This document shows, in pieces, positions 1 through 5,885 of a stretch of 5,932 bases of DNA. Every line of letters starts with the position of its first letter. Within the stretch, counting starts at the first letter, position 1. Under the pieces are notes generated by a model. It was not told the origin of the DNA. It searched no databases and worked only from the letters and a program-made list of their open reading frames with translations. The translations under genes and the position numbers were made by a program. Source of the stretch: Anaerolineales bacterium UBA2232 (GTDB taxonomy: Bacteria > Chloroflexota > Anaerolineae > UBA2200); contig DDYO01000223.1 of the NCBI GenBank assembly GCA_002348045.1, forward strand, positions 13,054 to 18,985. The letters are read 5' to 3'.

Positions 1-784
1 GTCCAATGCCGGGTACCGCACACACTGATTCAACGAAGAAGGAGCCCGTCACCACATCGGCAAAGGCAATGCCGCCGACCGTCACCACAGGGATGAGAGC
101 GTTGCGCAGGGCATGCCGCACCAGAACAGCCCGCTCTCGAAGACCCTTGGCGCGCGCGGTCCGGATATAGTCCCGGCCCAACACATCCAGTACGCTTGAT
201 CGCGTGTACCGGGCGATCAGGGCAAGGGGCCGCAGGGCCAGGGCGGTTGCCGGGATGATGATCAACCTTGACGAAATGCCCTGCCAGCCACCAGTCGGCA
301 GCCACCCGAGACCAATCGCAAAGAGAATAATCAGCAACGTTGCGACGACGTAGCTGGGCGTTGAGACGCCCGCCACGGAGACAAAGCTGGCAGCATAGTC
401 AATCCAGGTATTGTGTCTAACTGCTGCCAGAATGCCCAACGTCAGTCCAAAGGCGACGGCAATGGCCATGGATACCGTGCCCAGCTGCAGCGAGACCGGA
501 AAGAAGTTGGCCAAGATGGTGCTCACGTCTTGGCCATAGCGGCTGTACGAAGCGCCCAGGTCTCCCTTTAGCGTGCGACCCAGGAACATGACATACTGCT
601 CCCACATGGGCTTGTCCAGTCCGTACTTGGCGTTCAGGTTATCGATCGTCTGCTGCGGCAACGGACGGTCACCGCGGTCCCAGGGTCCGCCGGGAGTGCC
701 TTGCATCAGGACAAAGGTGATGGTAAACACCACGAGCATACTGGGTATCAGTAGGGCAACACGGCGCACCACATAGTTGACCAT
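1..784 (-). CDS. Dpp/Opp-type ABC transporter permease (DppB-like), 3' end cut off by the window edge
   Basis: Inner-membrane permease of a peptide/nickel-class ABC importer. The frame is open from an ATG at 784 to the window edge, giving 261 residues; family members usually have about 305-340, so roughly the last 45-80 are missing. The N-terminus has the usual RR followed by a first membrane segment (about 8-28) and the PGGP turn (31-34). Next comes the family pattern GLDKP...QY...LG...KGDLG (55-77). Further hydrophobic segments lie at about 100-122, 130-160 and 174-190. The cytoplasmic loop that contacts the ATPase is clear at 204-234 (RDYIRTARAKG...RHALRNALIPV), followed by the conserved VES...PGIG (251-261). 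A GAGG Shine-Dalgarno (794-797) sits 9 bases before the start. It follows the binding-protein gene after a stem-loop, and its partner permease and ATPases are expected to the left. The family is certain; the substrate cannot be read. Confidence 0.93.
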   Translation of the reverse strand, partial: MVNYVVRRVALLIPSMLVVFTITFVLMQGTPGGPWDRGDRPLPQQTIDNLNAKYGLDKPMWEQYVMFLGRTLKGDLGASYSRYGQDVSTILANFFPVSLQLGTVSMAIAVAFGLTLGILAAVRHNTWIDYAASFVSVAGVSTPSYVVATLLIILFAIGLGWLPTGGWQGISSRLIIIPATALALRPLALIARYTRSSVLDVLGRDYIRTARAKGLRERAVLVRHALRNALIPVVTVGGIAFADVVTGSFFVESVCAVPGIG

Positions 785-801
785 GGGTAGTTACCTCGCA
801 G

Positions 802-841
802 GAGTTTGCGTGGCCCCGGAAGGCCGGGGCCACGCAAACTC
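802..841 (-). promoter_or_regulatory. Perfect 18-bp intercistronic stem-loop between binding protein and permease
   Basis: Bases 802-819 and 824-841 are exact reverse complements, with a 4-base loop (820-823). The stem is GC-rich in its loop-proximal half (GGCCCCGG/CCGGGGCC). Read on the minus strand it begins 11 bases after the binding-protein stop and ends just before the permease Shine-Dalgarno, which it does not sequester. No T-run follows, so it is not a textbook intrinsic terminator. Hairpins in this position in binding-protein transport operons are known to protect the upstream mRNA segment or partly reduce downstream expression, giving more binding protein than permease. That role is inferred here. 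A small second palindrome, CACAT-A-ATGTG (841-851), abuts it. Confidence 0.8.
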
Positions 842-852
842 ACATAATGTGC

Positions 853-2556
853 CTAGCGGACGATGTCCAGTCCGGGCGGCTGGGCGACGCGGTGGAATGC
901 CACCAACGCCGTCGTGATTTCGGCAAAGTTCTTGAGATAGGGCTTGACTACCAGCAAGGTGACATCTTCCGTCACCGGGATGATCGGGCAGTCGCGGTTG
1001 ACCAGGGCTTCGGCCTGCTGGAACATCGCATCACGCTTCCCCAGGTCGCTCTCCTTCTTGCCTTCGCGGATAAGCTCGACGTACTCCGCGTTGTCGTAGC
1101 GGGAGTACCGCACGTTTCCGGCTGGATCCAGCTGGGCATTGTGGAACTCGATGGGGTCCAGGATGCCGCACACGTTCCATGCATAGTAAACATGGAAAGG
1201 CTGATTAGCCCGCGAAATGCGGTAGTCGCGCATTGCCGCAGGCGCGAGGGGCACCAGCGACGTATTGATGCCAAGATTCTCTTTCCACATCGCTGCGATG
1301 GCCTGGCACTCCAGCGACGCTCGCTGCACGTTCCAGTGGGTCAGCTCGATGGTTGGGAACCCTCGACCGTCCGGGAAACCAGCCTGAGCCAGCAGGTCCT
1401 TGGCCTTGGCGACGTCGTACGTGAGGAAGGTGCTGGGGTTGTAGCTGGGCAGTGAGCTCGGGCTGAAGCTTGTTGATGTCAAGTAGGCGCCTTTCAGCAC
1501 TTTTTGGGCCAGTGTTTCACGGTCAATGGCCATATTCAGTGCCTGGCGAACCCGCACATCATCGGTCGGTTTGTTCTTGGTATCAAAGATGAGCACCGTC
1601 TGCCCAGCGCTAGGCACCGACAGGATCTCCTTGCTCATCGTCGGATCATTCAGGACTCGCTCGTACTCAGTGGCCGGGATCGCTGCCGCATCCACTTCGT
1701 TGGCTTCGTACTTGGTAAGCCCAAGGGCGGCGGGATCCTGCACGAGAACAAACTCGATGCGGTCCACATGGCGGGTGTCCTTCCAAGGACCATTGTAGAA
1801 GGGGTTGCGCTCAAAGACGAGGAGCTGATCATGCTTCCACTCCTTGAGCATGTAAGGACCGTTGCCAACGTGATTGCCGGCCTCCATCCACTTGTCGCCG
1901 TGCTTCTCCAGGACATCCTTGCGCACCGGGCAGTAGTCCGTCATGCCTACGTAGCGCAGCCAGTACGGCGCAGACTCCTTAAGGGTGACGACCAGGGTGC
2001 GAGCGTCCAGGGCCACCAGCCCGACCTGACTCGGGTCCGTGATCTCGCCCTTGTTGAACTGCTCACCGTTCTTGATGGCATAGAACTCGTCCGGAACGTA
2101 GGACCCCGTCGCTGGGTCAAGCTGTCTCAGCCATGAGAAGCGGAAATCTTCAGCTGTCAAGTCTTTTCCATCGCTCCACTTGAGCCCGGACCGCAATGTG
2201 AACGTGACCACCAGGCCGTCGGGTGAGATCTCGAACTTTTCGGCGGCCAGCGGCTTGATCTGCCCGTCGGCGGAGTACGAATCCACCAGCGGCTCATACA
2301 GGTTCTGGAACTCCTGGAATCCTGGACCGCCTTTGCTCGGGTCAAGGCTGTCGGGTTCCATGGCTGCCTTTCGGAACACTTTGGGCTCTGGCACTGGCGT
2401 AGGCGGAACGGCCGTCGGCGGCACCGCCGTCGGGGGTACTGCGGTAGCTGGAACCGCTGTGGGAGGCACCGACGTAGGTGTAGCTGCCGGAGCACAGCCA
2501 GCCACCACTGCCACTACCAACAGCAACGATAGAAGAATGCTCACTCGCTTACTCAT
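853..2556 (-). CDS. Peptide/nickel-type ABC transporter substrate-binding lipoprotein (SBP_bac_5 family)
   Basis: Extracytoplasmic lipoprotein that captures a solute, typically an oligopeptide, and delivers it to the DppB-like permease encoded next. It has 567 residues, normal to slightly long for the family because of its linker. Residues 1-20 are a lipoprotein signal (MSKR, hydrophobic core, VVAG) with the lipidated Cys at 21. A Val-Pro-Pro-Thr-Ala repeat linker spans about 30-56. The DppA/OppA-type domain follows: LRSGLKWSDG (121-130) with TAEDFRFSW (134-142), GNGPYMLKEW (231-240), and DDVRVRQALNMAIDRE (332-347). The frame can be extended upstream to a TTG at 2664, but the ATG at 2556 is chosen because it has an AGGAGG 9 bases ahead and begins a proper signal peptide; the extension would put 36 polar residues before it. 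It lies 108 bases downstream of amidohydrolase B. The family is sure; the ligand is unknown. Confidence 0.94.
   Translation of the reverse strand: MSKRVSILLSLLLVVAVVAGCAPAATPTSVPPTAVPATAVPPTAVPPTAVPPTPVPEPKVFRKAAMEPDSLDPSKGGPGFQEFQNLYEPLVDSYSADGQIKPLAAEKFEISPDGLVVTFTLRSGLKWSDGKDLTAEDFRFSWLRQLDPATGSYVPDEFYAIKNGEQFNKGEITDPSQVGLVALDARTLVVTLKESAPYWLRYVGMTDYCPVRKDVLEKHGDKWMEAGNHVGNGPYMLKEWKHDQLLVFERNPFYNGPWKDTRHVDRIEFVLVQDPAALGLTKYEANEVDAAAIPATEYERVLNDPTMSKEILSVPSAGQTVLIFDTKNKPTDDVRVRQALNMAIDRETLAQKVLKGAYLTSTSFSPSSLPSYNPSTFLTYDVAKAKDLLAQAGFPDGRGFPTIELTHWNVQRASLECQAIAAMWKENLGINTSLVPLAPAAMRDYRISRANQPFHVYYAWNVCGILDPIEFHNAQLDPAGNVRYSRYDNAEYVELIREGKKESDLGKRDAMFQQAEALVNRDCPIIPVTEDVTLLVVKPYLKNFAEITTALVAFHRVAQPPGLDIVR
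2389..2469 (-). repeat. Coding repeat: Val-Pro-Pro-Thr-Ala linker of the lipoprotein
   Basis: About five tandem copies of a 15-base unit encoding V-P-P-T-A (one copy is V-P-A-T-A, and the last drifts to V-P-P-T-P) cover residues 30-56 of the binding protein, directly after the lipidated cysteine. The codons vary between copies, so the repeat is kept at protein level and is not freshly duplicated DNA. It probably acts as a stiff, extended tether that holds the binding domain off the membrane. Such Pro/Thr-rich tethers are frequent in Chloroflexota lipoproteins. Confidence 0.8.
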
Positions 2557-2565
2557 TGGATCTGT

Positions 2566-2571
2566 CCTCCT
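2566..2571 (-). promoter_or_regulatory. Shine-Dalgarno AGGAGG deciding the lipoprotein start
   Basis: Minus-strand AGGAGG with a 9-base spacer to the ATG at 2556. It fixes the start there and not at the in-frame TTG at 2664, which would begin directly after the stop of the upstream gene. Confidence 0.85.
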
Positions 2572-2664
2572 ATACTGATTGGGTCCACCCCATCGACTAG
2601 GACTACCGTCCCCATCCATGGCTGGCTCCCTGTTGACACGAGACGTGTTCTGTACTGGGCGCAA

Positions 2665-3888
2665 TCAATCATTGGACTCTGCTCTGCCGTTAGCCTCCTT
2701 TCGATCAAACACGACCTTTCCCTCTTTGATTACGATCTCAACTAGACGAAGGTTGGTAATGTCCTCCAGAGGGTTTCCCGCCAGGAGCACCACATCAGCC
2801 CAGCAACCAGGCTGCAGCGTGCCCAAGTCCCTGTCTTGGCCCAATGCCTGCGCGGCCACTGACGTAGCAGCTCTTAGCGCCTGATAGGGACTCCAACCCA
2901 TCTCAGCCAACAACTCACACTCATCCCACAAGGACATGTTCCGATCGCCAGCGCACGATCCGCACACGACCTGCACACCTGCCTCCACTGCCCGTCGCAA
3001 GGCCATCCGTCCTTCGTCCCACTGCTGCTTGGCATTGGTGATCACAGAGTCACAATCGCAGCACCCGTCGTCCGGGACGCTCCATGCCCTGGCGCTGGCC
3101 AGCGCGGGGAGGTAGTGAGCGCTGCCCTGGCTGAGCAGCGCCAACGCCTCGTCATTCAGTGCCGGCGCGTGCTCAACCACGTTCACACCTGCCATCAAGC
3201 ATTTTCTGACGGCATCGGCGGAGCCGGCATGGGCGAACACCGGCACGCTGGCATGGCGGGCCTCGTCAACCACCGCCCGTAGTTCATCCTCATCCAACGG
3301 AGGAAAGCCCGGCATATCTACCCAGCGGCCTTCGCCCAGAAGACCGTTGGCGAATACCTGAAGCTGGTCTGCCCAGGACTTGATTGCCAGGCGCGCCGCT
3401 CTCCGGGCTTCGTCAGGACCGGCCACTTCCCAAGCCAGAGTAGGATCACCGCCAGCTCTTGTCCGCGCGCCAGCAATGGGCCTGCCTGCAGCAAAGAGCC
3501 GCGGGCCCCGCACGCTCCCACCGTTGACTACATCGCGGAGCTGGATATCCAGGTTACCGTGGGCGCCGGGAACTCGGGCGCTTGTCACGCCACGATCGAG
3601 CCAGCAGCTCAAAGTCTGCAGCGCCTCGTGCACATTGCGGGCAACGGACCGCTCGTGCGGTGCCTGCAGCGCAGAGAAGCCCACGCGGTAGACCGGAAAA
3701 TGCAGATCAATCAGCCCTGGAATGGCGTACAAGCCGCTGGCGTCCAGAATGTGCCCGTCGACAGCTTCGTGTGCTGCAACGTGGGCCACCACCCTACCAT
3801 CTTCAACGATCAGCGTGCCACGCTTTGGTGTTGTGGCTGCCGCGGACGTATCAACGACCAAAGCGCCGGAGATGACCAGTCTAGCCAT
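2665..3888 (-). CDS. Amidohydrolase-fold protein B with degenerate metal site (probable pseudoenzyme or altered metal centre)
   Basis: A 407-residue cytoplasmic protein of the amidohydrolase superfamily (imidazolonepropionase/prolidase-like, COG1228 style), a diverged tandem paralogue of gene A. Shared landmarks are the small N-terminal beta domain (1-55), PGLIDLH (57-63), GVTSARVPGAH (100-110), GPRLFAAGR (128-136), FAH (218-220), VEH (238-240) and LGTLQPGCWADVVLLAGNPLEDI (355-377). Aligned to A, H63, H220 and H240 remain, but the second His of HxH is P65, the bridging Lys is Q177 and the catalytic Asp is C312. The frame is fully open, so this is not a decayed gene. Unusual cysteines occur at 276, 277, 279, 309 and 312. 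The ATG at 3888 overlaps the end of gene A by 8 bases and has AGGAGGT (3894-3900) 5 bases ahead. Normal family hydrolysis looks unlikely; a partner subunit, a binding role or a different chemistry are open options. Confidence 0.85.
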   Translation of the reverse strand: MARLVISGALVVDTSAAATTPKRGTLIVEDGRVVAHVAAHEAVDGHILDASGLYAIPGLIDLHFPVYRVGFSALQAPHERSVARNVHEALQTLSCWLDRGVTSARVPGAHGNLDIQLRDVVNGGSVRGPRLFAAGRPIAGARTRAGGDPTLAWEVAGPDEARRAARLAIKSWADQLQVFANGLLGEGRWVDMPGFPPLDEDELRAVVDEARHASVPVFAHAGSADAVRKCLMAGVNVVEHAPALNDEALALLSQGSAHYLPALASARAWSVPDDGCCDCDSVITNAKQQWDEGRMALRRAVEAGVQVVCGSCAGDRNMSLWDECELLAEMGWSPYQALRAATSVAAQALGQDRDLGTLQPGCWADVVLLAGNPLEDITNLRLVEIVIKEGKVVFDRKEANGRAESND

Positions 3889-5140
3889 GCGCCACCTCCT
3901 TGTCCCCTGCCATGGGTGAAGCCACTATTCGACCTGCCTTCCACACGCTGACAACCCTGCGAATGTTCCGGATGTCCGCTAGCGGGTCTCCGTCGATGAG
4001 CACCATGTCGGCCCAATTGCCTGGCTGCAACGTGCCGTACTGCTTGCCCGCATCCCCCATGCATGCTGCCGCCCGCTGCGTTCCACAACGAAGGGCCTCC
4101 ATTGGCGGCAGTCCAACGTCAACCAGCAACTCAACCTCGGTCCAGTAGTCCATGTCGGGCATAACGGCATCAGTCCCGGTGCCAATCTTGACCCCTGCCT
4201 CGAATGCTTGTCGAACGAGGCGCGAGTTGAGCTCCCACCGTTTGCGTGCCGACTGAGCATAGACCTTCCCAGTCTCGCTGTCTTCCTCCCGGCGGTGAGG
4301 CCGAGCCACAGACAGGGTCGGCACCAGCGTGGCTCCCGTCTTGAGGAACAGGGATATACACTCGTCGTCAAGTTCGGAGCCGTGGTCAATGGTGTCCACA
4401 CCACCCAGCAAAGCGATCTTGATGCCGAACGTGGGGGCTACGTGAGCCGCCACCGTGCGACCAATCTTGTGCGCTTCATCGGCAACCGCTCGGATTTCCT
4501 CCACGCTGAGCGATGCCCAGCGCCCAGGGTCTGGGGCGTCCTCTGGAAGGGCAAGCTTTCGCTTGAGGTAGCCCGCAACATCCTCCTCCAGCAAAGTCGT
4601 GCAGTACAGCTTGACCAGGTCAGCCCCTCGGGCAAAGTGCGCCCTGGACCAGCGCCGAGCCTCAGCGGCACCGCTGACTTCCTCCTTCAGCACGTCCCAT
4701 GGCGTGCGCTTACCGCCGGTCATGGTCATCATCCGGCCGGCAGCCACAATGCGCGGGCCCAGGTCCGGCCGTTGTGCGACGAGCTCCCGCAGCCCAAAGT
4801 CCAGGTCAAAGTGAGTACCCACCACGCGAGCCGTCGTCACTCCCTGCTCCAGCCAGCTGCGCGCAGCCTTAAATCCGAGGGTCACCATGTCTACTTGATT
4901 GGGATTTTGTTCAGCCTTCTGAAACTCGCCGTGGATGGGATAACAAAAGTGGCTGTGCAGGTCAATGAACCCCGGCAGCGCCGTGAGGTGGGAATAATCG
5001 TACACGAGTTCCTGGGACTCGGTGCCGATCTGGTCCTTGCCCACTCGCGCAATTCGGCCGTCCTGGATGTGCAGCTCGGCCCCGCTGATGGGAGCAGCTC
5101 CAGTACCGTCTATCACCGTTCCTACACGAACAATGGTCAT
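3881..5140 (-). CDS. Metal-dependent amidohydrolase A (imidazolonepropionase/Xaa-Pro dipeptidase-like)
   Basis: A 419-residue cytoplasmic hydrolase of the amidohydrolase superfamily, with a TIM barrel and no signal peptide. Relatives in this COG1228-type branch include binuclear-zinc prolidases and other dipeptidases, imidazolonepropionase and ochratoxin-type amidases, so cleavage of a peptide-like or cyclic amide bond is the best guess. All expected ligands are seen: H62 and H64 in PGFIDLHSH, bridging (carboxylated) K177 in GADLVKLY, H233 in AAHV, H253 in IDHG, and catalytic D324 in GTGTD. The loop GPRIVAAGRMMTMTGG (128-143) and the C-terminal GTLQPGNWADMVLIDGDPL (369-387), which completes the beta domain, are typical. 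The ATG at 5140 is chosen over an in-frame ATG at 5167: it has GGAGG 7 bases ahead and overlaps the regulator stop as ATGA, indicating coupled translation. It shares an operon with transporter genes, which suggests it acts on the imported compound. The exact substrate is unknown. Confidence 0.92.
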   Translation of the reverse strand: MTIVRVGTVIDGTGAAPISGAELHIQDGRIARVGKDQIGTESQELVYDYSHLTALPGFIDLHSHFCYPIHGEFQKAEQNPNQVDMVTLGFKAARSWLEQGVTTARVVGTHFDLDFGLRELVAQRPDLGPRIVAAGRMMTMTGGKRTPWDVLKEEVSGAAEARRWSRAHFARGADLVKLYCTTLLEEDVAGYLKRKLALPEDAPDPGRWASLSVEEIRAVADEAHKIGRTVAAHVAPTFGIKIALLGGVDTIDHGSELDDECISLFLKTGATLVPTLSVARPHRREEDSETGKVYAQSARKRWELNSRLVRQAFEAGVKIGTGTDAVMPDMDYWTEVELLVDVGLPPMEALRCGTQRAAACMGDAGKQYGTLQPGNWADMVLIDGDPLADIRNIRRVVSVWKAGRIVASPMAGDKEVAHG

Positions 5141-5766
5141 GAGCTCGCCTCCCCAAACCAGGTGCATAGCAATGGCTGCAAACGAGGAGCCAGGCTCTCC
5201 GCGGGCAGAGTCTCTGGTTCCATGGTGGAATGGATCATCAAACCGTCAATCAGAGCGCCCAGACAAGCCGCTGCCATCTCCGGGTCAACTTTCATCTTGC
5301 CGCTGCGATACGCTTCGCTATCCCGTAGCGTATCAGCAACCATCGAGCGGAACTCCCGATGCATGTTTCCGATACGAGCACCGATGGCAGGGTTGCGCAT
5401 GCCATGGGCCATAAACTCAACGGACAGCGCCCTCCACCGGGCATCCTGTCGGGCAAAACCAACCAAGGTCTCAAAGACGTCCTTGAGCCACTCCCCACAA
5501 TCACCCTGCCACGGGCAAAGCTCCGTGATCTTTTGGTGATTACGACGCAAACGGCCCTCCAAGAGCGTGAGGAAGAACTCTTCCTTGCCGACAAAGTGGT
5601 TGTAGAACGCGCCCTTGCTGCAGCGAGCCGCGGTCACAATGTCGCTGACGGAGGCCGCTCCGTACCCTTTCTCAGCGAACACGGATAGCCCCGCCACCAG
5701 AAGGCGACGCCGGGTCTCTTCAGGATCTCGAAGTCGCGTCCGCTTGGTATGGTTGATCACCCTCAC
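5137..5766 (-). CDS. TetR-family transcriptional regulator
   Basis: A 209-residue one-component repressor of TetR type. The N-terminal DNA-binding domain (about 17-64) carries the family pattern: RRRLLVAGLSVFAEKGYGAASVSDIV, then the recognition helix region AARCSKGAFYNHFVGKEEFF. The C-terminal part (about 75-205) is helical, diverges as usual for ligand domains, and holds cysteines at 84, 90, 168 and 201. Start codons are ambiguous: GTG at 5766 (used here as the outer limit) has GAAGG (5770-5774) only 3 bases ahead, whereas GTG at 5760 has the same site at a better 9-base spacing and would give 207 residues. It is first in the operon and translationally coupled to amidohydrolase A. The palindrome at 5789-5816, just upstream, is its likely operator, so it probably represses itself and the downstream genes until a ligand, perhaps the transported substrate, binds. 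The effector is not predictable from sequence. Confidence 0.93.
   Translation of the reverse strand: MRVINHTKRTRLRDPEETRRRLLVAGLSVFAEKGYGAASVSDIVTAARCSKGAFYNHFVGKEEFFLTLLEGRLRRNHQKITELCPWQGDCGEWLKDVFETLVGFARQDARWRALSVEFMAHGMRNPAIGARIGNMHREFRSMVADTLRDSEAYRSGKMKVDPEMAAACLGALIDGLMIHSTMEPETLPAESLAPRLQPLLCTWFGEASS
5148..5152 (-). promoter_or_regulatory. Shine-Dalgarno GGAGG deciding the amidohydrolase A start
   Basis: Minus-strand GGAGG (part of GGGGAGG) with a 7-base spacer to the ATG at 5140, inside the last codons of the regulator gene. The alternative ATG at 5167 has no comparable site ahead of it. Confidence 0.8.
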
Positions 5767-5788
5767 TAGCCTTCGTAGAGACTCGCTT

Positions 5789-5816
5789 TAGATACCGACT
5801 GGTCAGTCTGTATCTA
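5789..5816. promoter_or_regulatory. 28-bp near-perfect palindrome, likely TetR-family operator
   Basis: The outer arms TAGATAC and GTATCTA and inner arms GACTG and CAGTC form a 28-bp inverted repeat in which 12 of 14 base pairs match. The mismatches are the central pair (5802/5803) and 5796/5809. The core, CCGACTGGTC, resembles operators of several TetR-family regulators. It lies 23-50 bases upstream of the regulator's first GTG and touches the downstream edge of the predicted -10 element, so bound repressor would block transcription initiation. Confidence 0.75.
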
Positions 5817-5824
5817 TGATACCA
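5816..5824 (-). promoter_or_regulatory. Predicted extended -10 promoter element of the operon
   Basis: The minus strand reads TGG-TATCAT: the hexamer TATCAT (5816-5821) matches 5 of 6 bases of TATAAT, and the TGn extension (5822-5824) is present. No good -35 box is found at 16-18 bases (the region holds only AACTTT-like sequence), which is tolerable for an extended -10. Its position immediately ahead of the operator-like palindrome supports it. Prediction only. Confidence 0.45.
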
Positions 5825-5864
5825 TCATCCGCTCTAGCAAAGTTGGGGATTAACTCGTCGATAC

Positions 5865-5885
5865 AAAAAAGCGCAGCAACGCCTC
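5865..5885 (-). terminator. Possible weak intrinsic terminator of an upstream gene
   Basis: On the minus strand, GAGGCGT-TGCT-GCGCTTT can fold into a short stem (three G-C/C-G pairs, one A-T and three wobble pairs) running into a T6 run (5865-5870). It would end transcription arriving from the right before the regulator promoter. The stem is weak, so this is tentative. Confidence 0.25.

Noticed and set aside
802..841. Reading the 18-bp hairpin as a true intrinsic terminator ending the operon
   Set aside because: No T-run follows on either strand, and the permease gene with its own ribosome site follows at once.
847..2136. Two plus-strand open frames (847-1455 and 1504-2136) opposite the lipoprotein gene
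   Set aside because: The opposite strand encodes a complete binding protein with signal peptide and family motifs. The antisense products show no recognisable features.
2633..2657. Plus-strand TTGACA (2633-2638) as the -35 box of an antisense promoter
   Set aside because: No acceptable -10 hexamer lies 16-18 bases downstream, and no plus-strand gene would be served.
2665..3888. Calling amidohydrolase B a pseudogene
   Set aside because: The frame is complete, has a strong ribosome site, and keeps the fold landmarks from end to end. Only specific active-site positions have changed.
4208..5539. Long plus-strand open frame of 443 codons opposite amidohydrolase A and the regulator
   Set aside because: It lies entirely antisense to two genes with clear family motifs, has no recognisable domain and crosses their junction. 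It is a shadow caused by GC-rich codon use.
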